From Hippophae tibetana (lineage: Eukaryota > Streptophyta > Magnoliopsida > Rosales > Elaeagnaceae), in contig CM072807.1 in the NCBI GenBank assembly GCA_037013495.1, positions 14,821,001-14,885,000 on the forward strand: a DNA stretch of 64,000 nucleotides, read 5' to 3'. Under the pieces are notes generated by a model that was given only the letters and a program-made list of their open reading frames with translations, had not been told where the DNA came from and made no database searches. A program made the translations under genes and the position numbers. Of the stretch, positions 1 to 10,079 are shown piece after piece. Every line of letters begins with the position of its first letter. Within the stretch, counting starts at the first letter, position 1.

Positions 1-1214
1 TCTTATTCTTCTTCCTAGAGTATCTAGTAAAGTTTCTCTATTTCTCTATTCCTAACTTTCAGTTAAGGTTTTGTGTAGTGTTCTATGTAATTTTTGGAAA
101 AATATTTCTTTATAAATTATTTGCATAAAGGGTGGTAATTTATGATAATATATTTCATATTCACAAATAAAAGAATCCCTATTTCTTCATTAGTTAGTGT
201 TAATAAACTAACTAATTTTTCTATATCCCTATTTTTAGGGATCATAAATTTTCTCTTTAATTCCTTTCTATATTCCATTAAATTATATCTTTTTTATTAG
301 ATTGTTTCTCATTTTTAGAAATCAGGGCATCTAATCTCCTAAGTAGTTATTCTTTTAGTCATTTTAAAGAATCATATTTATGACCTATTATTTCATTATT
401 TCTATGTATATTGTATACATTTTTTCTTAGTTTTGAAATTTTTTGTGTATATCTTCTCGTAGTTTATTATAATCATATTCCTTTATTTCATTTAATAATT
501 CTTTTTGTGCATCTATTATTTTCTATAAATATTTTATGTTTGATTTTTAGACTAAATTAATTTTCTCTTTTAATAATTGTATAGTTTCAAATAATTTTGC
601 TTAATTTTTTGCTACGCCTATTAAGCTTTCATTTACTTATAAATGTATATTTTTTATCTTTAAACATTATTATTTTCTTAATATAAAGTCATGAACTAAT
701 GTCTTCATTATTTGGACTTCATTTTTCATTTTTTAATTTCTTCTTGGTTAGAGTTTTCTCCTTCATGATTTATGAAAATAAACCTTAGTATATACTATTA
801 TTCCTCACCTCATTATTTTTTCTTCCTATTATTAGTAGTTTTTTTTATATTTAATTACCATTATTTTGGTATTTCAAAATCTGTTATTATTTTTAATTTT
901 ATTATTTGTCAAAGTTTTTTAAAAAATTTGCCTATTTTTATTATTTTTTTAATTTTAAGAATATTACTATTTATTTCTGTTAGATTTAATTTTTATTATG
1001 TTTAAAAAATATTTTTGAATTTTTTAAAACTTTAACATTATTTTTGGAAATACTTTTAAAGTATCACATATATTAATCCTCGCATATGTAACAACAACAA
1101 ATAATTATATTCTAATTGAGATAAAAGAAATAACTTATACTTGATTTGATGACCTAAAAACGTACGATACTAAACATTAGAATAATAAATTGTTAACAAC
1201 GAATGTGCGTGTAC
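1..1214. other. AT-rich intergenic stretch, unidentified
   Basis: Extremely AT-rich sequence with no gene I recognise. On the minus strand, roughly 180-700, short stretches read like a lysine-, glutamate- and asparagine-rich coding sequence, but no frame stays open for long and no motif of a known family is visible. It may be a decayed repeat. The short plus-strand frame at 772-1005 is low-complexity Phe/Ile/Leu and is not a credible gene. Confidence 0.4.
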
Positions 1215-1618
1215 GGACGAAAATAATTGTTATATATTAATTTTAAATATATTTAATTATTAATTATAAGTTAATAGTAATTTTTTTATGATTTAATTAT
1301 GTTTTTTATTTTTAAAATTTATTTAAAATATATTTAATTTTTTAAAAATAAATATTAAAATATTATTTATTCTATTATATTATTTAAAACATTAAACATT
1401 AATTTTTATTTTTAATTATTTAATACATATTTATAAGTAAAATAAAAATATATAAAAATAAAAATAAATAAAATTCAATCTAATTATTTTAAATATTGTG
1501 TATTTTATTATCAAAAGTATAGTTTTTTTATGTAAATGTATATGTATATTAAAATTATATTATTATGTGGTTGATTTCGATTAAACATAATTTCGATATT
1601 TTAATAATTATTTTCGTC
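1215..1618. repeat. Candidate MITE-like inverted-repeat element
   Basis: The left end (about 1216-1232) and right end (about 1603-1618) are inverted copies of GACGAAAATAATTRTTA, enclosing about 370 bp of A/T-rich sequence without coding capacity. I see no convincing target duplication outside the ends, so the call rests on the terminal inverted repeat alone. In DNA this AT-rich such repeats can arise by chance, although the GACG end is less likely to. Confidence 0.3.
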
Positions 1619-2224
1619 CCAAAGTATTATCGGTTAGTTTAGAGAAAAAATATTTATAATTTTACAAATAACTATAATATCAGTTATATATATTTCAAAT
1701 ACACATTATTCGTAATAAGTCATGAGATCTGATAAATTTTATATTTCGATGTATAAATAATTTTTTTATTTAACATAATTTTATTTTTAATTTTTTTAGA
1801 AAATATATTTATTTTTATAATATATTAAAAATATATATATTTATTTATGTTATATTATAATAAATATAAAAATATTTTTTAAAAAAAATATTAAAAATAA
1901 AATAATATATATATATAAATATTATTTAATACAATTAAACTTAAATTTTATTTAACTATGTCTTTCCTATTTGATAGTTTCACACCACGAGTTCTCTTCC
2001 ATCATGATTCTCACGTCATCTTTTTACTGTTTTTGATTGCTCTTTTTGAACGTTAAATGTCTGACACAAGTCATGTTTTTAATTAGGAAAGAAAATATAA
2101 TTTTATCATTGTTTAAACAAGTAATGTAAATTTTACAAATGTACCCAACGTCTTATTCCGATGCTTTGTATTGTTTAGTGTCAAGATTGCTACCCCATGT
2201 TACAATAGAAAGGGAATAAAAGAA
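1619..2224. other. AT-rich intergenic sequence, nothing recognised
   Basis: Long A/T runs and short TA repeats. No coding region, RNA gene or repeat boundary is supported here. Confidence 0.5.
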
Positions 2225-2402
2225 ATAAAATAAATTTTATTTTTATTATTTAATTTTAAAAAAAAAATTCATACACCCATTGGATTAGTGCTCTCCTTAA
2301 GTGGAGCTCTCGGACACTCAAAGAGCCCTAATCCAACGGGTGTTTATGAATTTTTTTATTTTTTTGAATTAAATAATAAAAATATAATTTATTTTTATTA
2401 TA
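2225..2402. repeat. Foldback (MITE-like) element, about 178 bp
   Basis: The two halves are inverted copies of each other. The left arm (about 2226-2294) runs through an A/T tract into ATTGGATTAGTGCTCT. The right arm (about 2321-2402) runs from AGAGCCCTAATCCAAC back through the same A/T tract. Only about 25 bp, including GGAGCTC, lies between. The single strand would form one long hairpin with a GC-richer tip. Length, arms reaching the ends and lack of coding capacity fit a foldback MITE. The family is not identified. It lies about 800 bp upstream of the STIG1-like gene. Confidence 0.6.
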
Positions 2403-3082
2403 TACATATATATTCTTGCTAAGGAGCAAAAACACGTACGTTTATGCTGTAAATCAATCGGCAAAGATGCACTATTTTTCTTTCTTTTTTTGGAAAATGC
2501 AGTACTATTTGATAAATTAATACAAATGGGATGAAGGATGGAAATATGGAAATGCTTCTGTAACCGTTTTCCACTGTTTTTAGAAAGTGTAAATTGACTT
2601 TTGCACTAGCTCAAACAAGCAAGGTTGACATTTTCTTAATTTTCATAAAGAATTAAAGTTTATATTATATCAATTCATTATGTAACCATTACAAAATATT
2701 AAAATTTGGTTTATGATTTTTCAATTCATACAATCAAATCTCTACTGTTTTTAAAATTGATAAATAAATTTAAGTCAAAATTTTAATTTTCTCAAATTAA
2801 TTTAATGATATTATCTTTAACAATAAAATAATTAAATTCCTTAACTAATCACATAATAAATGCATGTGGACATCTAATTTGTGATTTTCAATAATTTGAA
2901 GTATAATATTTCTTACGTCGCCTAACTTAATTACCAAACAATTTATATATTGCCCTTTGAATTAGACCAACGCACTAAGTCCAAGTATATACAACATCAC
3001 ACATGCAATATCTCTTATGCCTAACTACAAATAAAACTTTTATCATACCCACTTCTCATTTGCCAGTTGTTTTTCTTCTCTC
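2403..3082. other. Upstream region of STIG1-like gene
   Basis: Non-coding AT-rich sequence between the foldback element and the predicted core promoter. No repeat or other gene is recognised. Tissue-specific control elements of the downstream gene would be expected here, but none can be named from the sequence alone. Confidence 0.4.
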
Positions 3083-3090
3083 ATTATATA
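3083..3090 (+). promoter_or_regulatory. TATA box of STIG1-like gene
   Basis: ATTATATA lies 125 bp before the start codon. It predicts a transcript start near 3115-3120 and a 5' leader of about 100 nt, normal for a plant gene. The region between is pyrimidine-rich, as plant leaders often are. Confidence 0.55.
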
Positions 3091-3215
3091 CCTCTACTCC
3101 GCCTACATTCTTCTGCACAAACCTACATCGATCCTTTAGTCTTCCACATTTAAAATCTTCCTCAATCTCTAGTTCTTCACTCTTTTAATAATTACTAGCT
3201 ATTAATTCCAAAATC

Positions 3216-3599
3216 ATGAATGCCCAAAAAGTGTTAATCGTTGCAGCTCTTATGTTGTTGGCTTTAGGCATTACAACTAGTACTATTTCTGCATTAACAC
3301 CAAATGATCAAGAAACAACCCGTTTGCTTGCGACAAGGTTCAAGATGACATGCAACAATTACCCAAGGGTTTGTCGTGCGAAAGGCAGTCCAGGACCAGA
3401 TTGTTGCAAGAAAAAATGTGTGAATGTGTCTAAGGACAGATTCAATTGTGGAAAGTGTGGGAAGAGATGTAAGTACATGGAGATATGCTGCAAAGGCAAG
3501 TGTGTGAACCCAATGAATGATGAGAAGAATTGCGGAAGTTGCTACAACAATTGTAAGAAAGGTAGTTCATGTGTCTATGGCATGTGTAGCTATGCTTAG
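3216..3599 (+). CDS. STIG1-like cysteine-rich secreted protein
   Basis: Single-exon gene of 127 aa. Residues 1 to about 26 form a signal peptide (basic start, long Leu/Ala/Ile core, ending near TISA), so the product should be secreted. The mature part is basic and carries 16 cysteines, including two CC pairs (CCKKKC and CCKGKC), the NCGKCGKRC motif and the closing NCGSCYNNC and CVYGMC pattern that mark the STIG1 family (stigma-specific protein 1, Pfam STIG1). Known members are extracellular proteins of stigma exudate or pollen-pistil interaction, and others affect leaf or flower secretion and cell death; which role applies here cannot be read from sequence. Length matches the family. The ATG at 3216 is chosen because the signal peptide follows directly and a TATA box lies 125 bp upstream. 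No break is seen. No other gene lies within several kb, so it stands alone. Confidence 0.92.
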   Translation: MNAQKVLIVAALMLLALGITTSTISALTPNDQETTRLLATRFKMTCNNYPRVCRAKGSPGPDCCKKKCVNVSKDRFNCGKCGKRCKYMEICCKGKCVNPMNDEKNCGSCYNNCKKGSSCVYGMCSYA

Positions 3600-3775
3600 A
3601 GATTAACTCAAGTTATATATGTTATATATACGTGTGCATGTGAGGATTATTAATAATTTGTTAATGTATAGATTGTGAGCAATAATGGTAGGTTGCTCAC
3701 GTATCAATCTATATTGTTTGATTAATTTGATTTGTTTATATTTGATTATAGTTTTTCTTTAATTTACATTTGTAT

Positions 3776-3820
3776 TAATAAATTGTATTTTTTTTTTGTT
3801 TTTTGCCAAGGAAATAAAAG
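3776..3820 (+). terminator. Candidate poly(A) signals of STIG1-like gene
   Basis: AATAAA-type hexamers occur at about 3776-3781 and 3813-3818, some 180-220 nt after the stop codon, preceded by T/G-rich sequence that could serve as the far-upstream element. This is a prediction from motif and distance only. Confidence 0.4.
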
Positions 3821-3829
3821 TGTGATATA

Positions 3830-5340
3830 TAATATGCTACTATGTTGTTCTTGGCATGATATTGTTTATATGTTTTAGTTCAAGTTTCTGTCTTTTTGGT
3901 TATTTAGTTCATTAAAAAATATAACAAAAAAAATTAAATAAAAAAGATGCTTTTAAACTACAAAAAAACTTTACATATTTCTTTCTAAAAATATATCTAT
4001 ACTTAAAAATAAATTACATATATTAATTTACAAATATAAATAAATCTGACTTGATATAATTTCAAAACTCCTATATAACAATCAATACAAAATTAATATA
4101 TGGATAGAGTTAGTGTATTCATGAATATTTTTCAACCTAAGCCGAGGCGAGGCAAAACTAATGCAATGAGGAACGCTTACTTAGACGAGGCGTCATTTCC
4201 CACCATACCCCAAATTCAGAATTTCAATGAAAGGACTCCATCGTCGGTCATCGTAAAAAAGTTAATAAAATTTGATGGATAAAAAAGTTAATTATATAAT
4301 GAATACTTTTATTTAAAATAATAATTTATACGTGAGTTATTTATTAATTAATATACTTGAAGTTCATTTTTACTTAACTTATTGTATACAATAAATAATA
4401 GTAAATAGACTTTGTCATATATAATAGGATAAACTATCAAAATTATATTACCAATTATTGTTCATATTTTGTCAAAGAAAAAAAAACTTTATTAATTTTT
4501 AGAATTAACCTCTTTATCCCTTTATATATAAGTTTAAGAGTCACCGTATAAATAATAAAAATAATGTTATTTATTTTTTATCAAAAAATATTATATATAT
4601 TTTATTTTAATATAAATATATTCAAATTATTGAGTTTTTAATATGTTATTGAGTGATAAAATCTTAAAATTGAAACTAAATAACAATTTATTCATACAAT
4701 TTATTTATAATTTTATAAATAATATACATAAAATAGATATTATTAAAAATTGAGAAGGGATTAGTACCCTCTAACTCTTACATAATTTTATTCATTTATA
4801 TGAATATTATAAAAATATCATTTAAGTAAAGAATTAATCTTTTTTTGTTATGTAAATCTTATTTGACCAACTTAAATAATAAATTTAAATAAGTCATGAA
4901 AATTATGTCTATACAATTATTAAATTATTATAAATATTTATATTTATTTTTTAAGTTAAAATAATAATCTAATATAATTATAGTATGCATAATATTTAAC
5001 ATATTATAAAATAAAATATGTATTTATTTATAATTTAATATTAATTTGGTCTGGATCGAATATAATGAATTATAAAATCTATTAATCCGAATCTGATCCA
5101 AATTCGAACGAATTATATAATTTTTAACCCCGATTCGATTAGAAAATAAAATTCATCAATCCAATCCAATCTGAATCCAATGGATCAGATGGAATTTTTC
5201 AATTTAAAGGGATTAATCGGGTTATTTGATCACTTCTAATACATATCATAAATACATTAAATTATTAATATAAAAATAAAAATAAATGTTAAATATCCAC
5301 ACAGTAAGTTTAGATAAAATTAAATTAGTAAATTTTTTAT
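3830..5340. other. Intergenic AT-rich sequence with one GC-richer island
   Basis: Mostly featureless AT-rich DNA. A patch at about 4120-4270 is clearly less AT-rich, and a 60-codon plus-strand frame (4100-4282) crosses it, but it matches no family I know. At 5040-5230 there is a stretch rich in GAATCC and GATTCGA-like words, probably a decayed repeat. Confidence 0.4.
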
Positions 5341-5349
5341 ATGAAATAT

Positions 5350-7301
5350 GAAAATGATTTTCAACTTATTATTATAATAAATCATGAATGTTTAAGAAGT
5401 TGAAATAATCTACGTTTAAGATTTTAAGTATGAAATTTAAAAGAGATTATAAGCATGAGATATTTTTGTATCTCATTTCCTTATTTTATTTTAGTTAGCT
5501 TCTTATTTTGTTTTCATTTTTTTGTTAATATTTGTTGGTATCATTACTGAAAACTCTCACAAGACTTAAATTCATCCACTAGAGCAACTTAGGGGTTTTA
5601 CGACTTATTGCATATAATAAATGCAATCGTGTCAATCCACGAAAGTGATTTAAGATAATTTAATGTACTATAATTGATTAAATAGATTTATATTTGTATA
5701 ATTTTATAATATTTTTATATAAATTTTTCTTTTCGAAATCACTGTATTTTTATTATATTTTAGATATTTTCGTTCAAAAATAATTTAAAGACTCAAAGAA
5801 AATATTGGAAGCAATAACATCACAAATATGTTGAGAAAAAATAAAAATAATATGTAAAAATTTGACAAAATGGATCAAAATGGTCAAAAATGCCGAGTCT
5901 TGTGCATGTGTCGCGCGTAACCAATACATGCCCACCACATGCCACAAGTTTCGTGCACTCCAACCCACGCCCGCATCAAGTCCCGTGCATGCCAACATAT
6001 ACCCGCACATGTTTGATACAAATATTGCCCCCACACACGTGCCAACCAATACAAACGCGTCCAAAATCATTTTTTGAGATATTTTCCTACTTGTTTTTTC
6101 CTTTTTCCTCATCTATGAATGAGCCATCTCTCCCATTGTAAAAATCATCACTAAAATCCCTAAAAATCACAAAAATCACAAACTTTTATCTCTTTCTTTC
6201 TCTAGAAAGCTTTCTTTTTTTTTTTAGTTTTTTTAGTTTTAAAGTTGTTCTCTTTTTGAAAAAAAAACTAGTTATGTTTTTATAGATTTCTAGTTTTCTT
6301 CTCTTTACAATTATTTTTTATGTTTTATTCTTATATGTTATGTTTAATTTGTCTATGATTAAATTTAATATGGCTGGATGTTTGTAAGTATGATATGATA
6401 ATAATGTTGTTATGTTTACGAAATATTAAATAGGTAAAACATTTCTATAAAATAAATTGATTTTGTTTTTATTCAAAATTTTATATTAAAGAAGTTGGAG
6501 ATAAATATATTATTTGTTATTACAAACTTAAATCTGAAAATTAGATTCTAAGGTTTAATTATCTTGTGTGATTTAGAGTAGTACTCTTTTATTTGTTGGT
6601 ACAATCGCCCTATAATTAAAGTGAAATTTTATTTCAATAGTTTTTTATAATAACTATTATTCGAAAGTATATTGACAAAATATTTTCTGTAATGGTTTTA
6701 AAACATGAAAGTTAGTACTCAGATAATTAAATTCTTAGGTTTAATTTAGACACCTTAAATAAAGTCTAATTAACTACTTCGCCTAAAGCTTTGATTAGAT
6801 GATTTGTTATATTCTTAAAAATAAAGCTTAATTAATATTAAACAAAGAATTTGGGCCCATCTAAGGACACTTTAATATCAAAAAGTAAAAATTAATAAAT
6901 ATCAATTTATATCTTTAATAACCTAAATAATATGAACAAGTATAATTAACTTAATTATTATATCCATAAATACTATATTGTTATGTATGATAAAAATTTA
7001 CATTATTATTTATTTAATCTATATCTATATTTATTTTTTTATGTCATTAAATTAGGAAACAAAATTCAAAATATTATGAGAGGATGTTTAGGATTTAATT
7101 TTGTTTTTAAAAATTTGAATAATAAATTAAGAACCACATATATTCATTCTTTAGATCAACCTTGGAGTATACTTGTCATTTTCTATAAAATTATTATTGC
7201 ACTTGCGAGAGTTTTACAAATATAAACTTAAAGTATCCCCAAGATCGGTATTGTTAACCTGATGCCAATCTTATGCTTATTAACTTTTTGGCGTCGTTGC
7301 C
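5350..7301 (+). mobile_element. Athila/Tat-type gypsy fragment: internal 3' end, LTR, primer site
   Basis: Fossil member of the LTR family found throughout this window. About 5350-5655 matches the 3' non-coding internal region of the long gypsy element (marker AACTCTCACAAGACTTAAAT, shared with the reverse strand near 29900). About 5655-7282 is an LTR, ending in the shared block with TTGGAGTATACTTGTCATTT and GCGAGAGTTTTACAAATATA. It is followed at 7289-7301 by TGGCGTCGTTGCC, a near match to the primer binding site for tRNA-Asp. An LTR with internal 3' sequence before it and a primer site after it belongs to two element units at once. The copy is decayed. Confidence 0.75.
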
Positions 7302-7304
7302 TAC

Positions 7305-8200
7305 TTACTCTATGAAATTATAGTCATTAGCACACTTTTTTACTTAATATTTACTTTTTTATTTAATAAATAATATTTGGGGGGGCAAAATATTAAAATA
7401 TACACTTTTTAGTGAAAATATAATTTTTGGAATTTTTATGGGTTTTTTATGAATTTTTAATGCAAAGTCAATCAGGAGATGCCACGTGGCATGTTACACA
7501 AGCAAAGGAGTTGACTGAGCAAGTCACATAGACTCCATGCAAATAGTAACAATAAATCATAGATTCTTGTGTGTGAGGAGGACGAAACGCGTGCCACATG
7601 TCAACACAGCGTTCAATTCGAAATGAGAGTGATGTCAAACTTATTTGCCACATGTCGCCACTCGATTGCTCCATGAGTTCCACGCCATCGGATACAACAA
7701 ATCACATTGCGCCATATGACACTGACTCTGATGGGTCTTCCTTACCACGCATCGCTCTCTGATACACCCAAGGAATTCCTTGTGCCATGTGTCACGTTAT
7801 GATTAGTTGGCACAGTCAACTTTGCTTGTTTTGATCTCAGCCCTTGATCTAAAGTTGATATGACGATCCATATGGCACCTAAGCTATATTTAAGCCCCTA
7901 ATCACCCCATAAACACGAAGGGGTAATCATTAGCATAATTTTGATCAATTTTTGGAACTAAAAAGATAAAAAAAATACCAAAATTTTTAAGAAAGGATAC
8001 AATTTTGGTGGAGATTTAAGTGGAGATTAGTACTATAATTCAGGAGATTGATTGTATTTCTTCTTCTACTTTTTTCTTTATCAATTTTTATGTCTTTCTT
8101 TATGAAAAATATGAGTTTTATGAACACAATTATGTGTAGTTAATTTATTAATCTAGGGATCTTATAATCCCAATTTTTACTAAGTGATGATATAATCTAT
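7305..8200 (+). mobile_element. LTR-family-2 copy A (promoter part)
   Basis: About 0.9 kb repeated at 9048-9975 and at the start of the 2.27-kb LTR at 52060. Shared blocks include the opening TTAGCACACTTTTTTACTTAATATT, a GC-richer part with CACGTG (7483-7488), a TATA box with TATATTTAAGCCCC near 7884, and the end block with TTAATTTATTAATCTAGGGATCTTATAA. The TATA box with upstream G-boxes fits the promoter portion of an LTR. No coding region. Confidence 0.6.
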
Positions 8201-8209
8201 TTCCTCCTA

Positions 8210-9047
8210 CTGTTTCTCGGTGACAATTGTTGTTTTCTTTTCTTTTCTCAGCAATGCCTTATGGACCTTCTCTTGAATGAGAATATCCTCAATCCTCCTT
8301 TGCCATAAAGAGAAATTATTATTGGCATTAAATTTCTCAATATCTACATTTTCACTTAACATTTTTTTCAATGTGTTTCTTTTTCTACAAATAAATACGC
8401 CATAAACTTAATAATTTTTTTTCTGATGTGGCATATCAATCTATGTTGCAATCATATAACATACTAAGAATTTTACTAGACTAGACTAGCTCTGATATTA
8501 GTTGTCGGGACACAACGAGTAAAATTAAAATAAATTCAATAGAGTAAAATAATAACACTGACAATTTAACATGGTTCACCCTTTAATTTGGGTTATGTGA
8601 ACGGGATACTCCGAAAAATATTTTTTTCACTAATAAAATTAATGGGTACAGAGTAAGAGGCAATACAAAAAATTGAGATATCCAAAATAGTGACACACAA
8701 GTGTCCCAAAATCATTATTTTTTCACTCTCCTTTTAGAAAAGTATCCCAAATATTTTTCTAAAACATTCTCTCTCCACTCTCTTACAAAAACAACACTAT
8801 TTTTTTCAAAGAAAATTGTTCCTTTGGCTATGCTTTGCTTCTTCTTTTGATGTGTTGGTGTGTCTCTATAAGGCAAAAACATTGCCTATTTATAGGCAAA
8901 ATTGCCTACTATTATGTGGCTAAAAATTGGCCACATAGCTAGCCAAATTTTAGTCGCAAATATATTTGATGCATTTGTCAAATGTGATTGCACCTAATAT
9001 TTTTATTTTGTCAAATGTGGTTGCATCTAATATTTTTATTTTCTTCC
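8210..9047 (-). mobile_element. Ty1/copia 5' fragment: LTR, primer site, gag start
   Basis: Reading on the minus strand, an LTR (about 9047 to 8503) with TATA box CTATAAATAGG near 8885-8897 is followed by a primer-site region (8489-8500, complementary-type TATCAGAGC for initiator tRNA-Met) and then by the beginning of a copia gag (about 8380-8220), with the typical NFSLWQRRIEDIL and QEKVHKAL pattern. Only the 5' part is present, squeezed between two copies of LTR family 2. Fossil. Confidence 0.7.
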
Positions 9048-9975
9048 GGATGATTCTATGAAAATAGAGATATTAGCACACATTTTTACTTAATATTTAC
9101 TTTTTTATACAATAAATAATATTTTTGGGACCAAAAATATTAAAATATAATTTTTTAGTAAAAAGGGATGAAAATATAATTTTTAGAATTTTTATGGATT
9201 TTTTATGAAATTTTAACGCATGGTCAATCAAGAACTACCACGTGACCTACTACGCAAACACAAGAACTGATTAGGTAAGCCACAAGGATGCCATGTAAGT
9301 AGGGACAACAAATCATGTTACACTACAAGTGAGGAGGATGAACCACATGACACGTGTTAGCATGACATTCAATCCGAGTTCTAAGATCGATCAAACTTCC
9401 CTACCACATGTCGCCACTCCATTGCTCCTCACGTTCTATCAATGCGCCACGCCATCTGTTACCTTGAATCATGTTGCACTGTGTGGCATTGACTCAACAT
9501 GCATTGACTCTGATGAGTCTCCTCTGCCACACATCGCACTTTGATATGCCTAGTGAATTTCGGATGCCACGTGTCACACTATGATTAGTTGGCGCTGTCA
9601 GTTTTGTTTGTTTTAATCTCATCTCTTGATCTGAAACTGATATGATGGTTCAGATCGTACCTGAGCTATATTTAGACCCCTAAACACTTCATAAATTCAA
9701 ACATGGCCATCATTAGCATAATTTTGGTCAATTTTTTGAGCTAAAAAGAGAGAAAGATAGAAAAAAATTCAAGAAGAGATACAATTTTGATTGAGATTTA
9801 AGAGAACATTAATACTACAATTAAAAAGATTGATTGTATCTCTTATATTATTTTCTTTATCAATTTTTATGTATTCTTTTATTAAAAATATGAGCTATAT
9901 AAACGTTTAGTTAATTTATTAACCTATAGATCTTAAGAACCCAATTGCTACAAGTAAAAGCTCAATATTAACCAC
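9048..9975 (+). mobile_element. LTR-family-2 copy B (promoter part)
   Basis: Second copy of the 0.9-kb repeat, same orientation as copy A. It contains three CACGTG motifs (9239, 9351, 9568) and the TATA box with GCTATATTTAGACCCC near 9665. It starts GATGATTCTATGAAAATAGAG, like the TGATGACTCTATAAAAATAG start of the long LTR at 52060. It sits directly upstream of the decayed P450 gene. Confidence 0.6.
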
Positions 9976-10079
9976 AATCATTTCTAGACCAACCAATAAG
10001 ATCCCTTGCACTCACAACTAAAATTTATTTGATGTTCTACTTGTGAGAATAAAAGCAGTTTACAATAAATTCTACAGCT

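Noticed and set aside
772-1005. 77-codon frame with hydrophobic residues
   Set aside because: Phe/Ile/Leu/Tyr-rich translation of T-rich DNA; no motif and no promoter context.
5862-6141. Short frames on both strands near 5.8-6.1 kb
   Set aside because: They fall in the GC-rich promoter part of an LTR; openness follows from composition, and no protein family is recognised.
9329-9544. 71-codon frame in LTR-family-2 copy B
   Set aside because: The frame is not conserved in the other two copies of the same repeat and lies upstream of the LTR TATA box.
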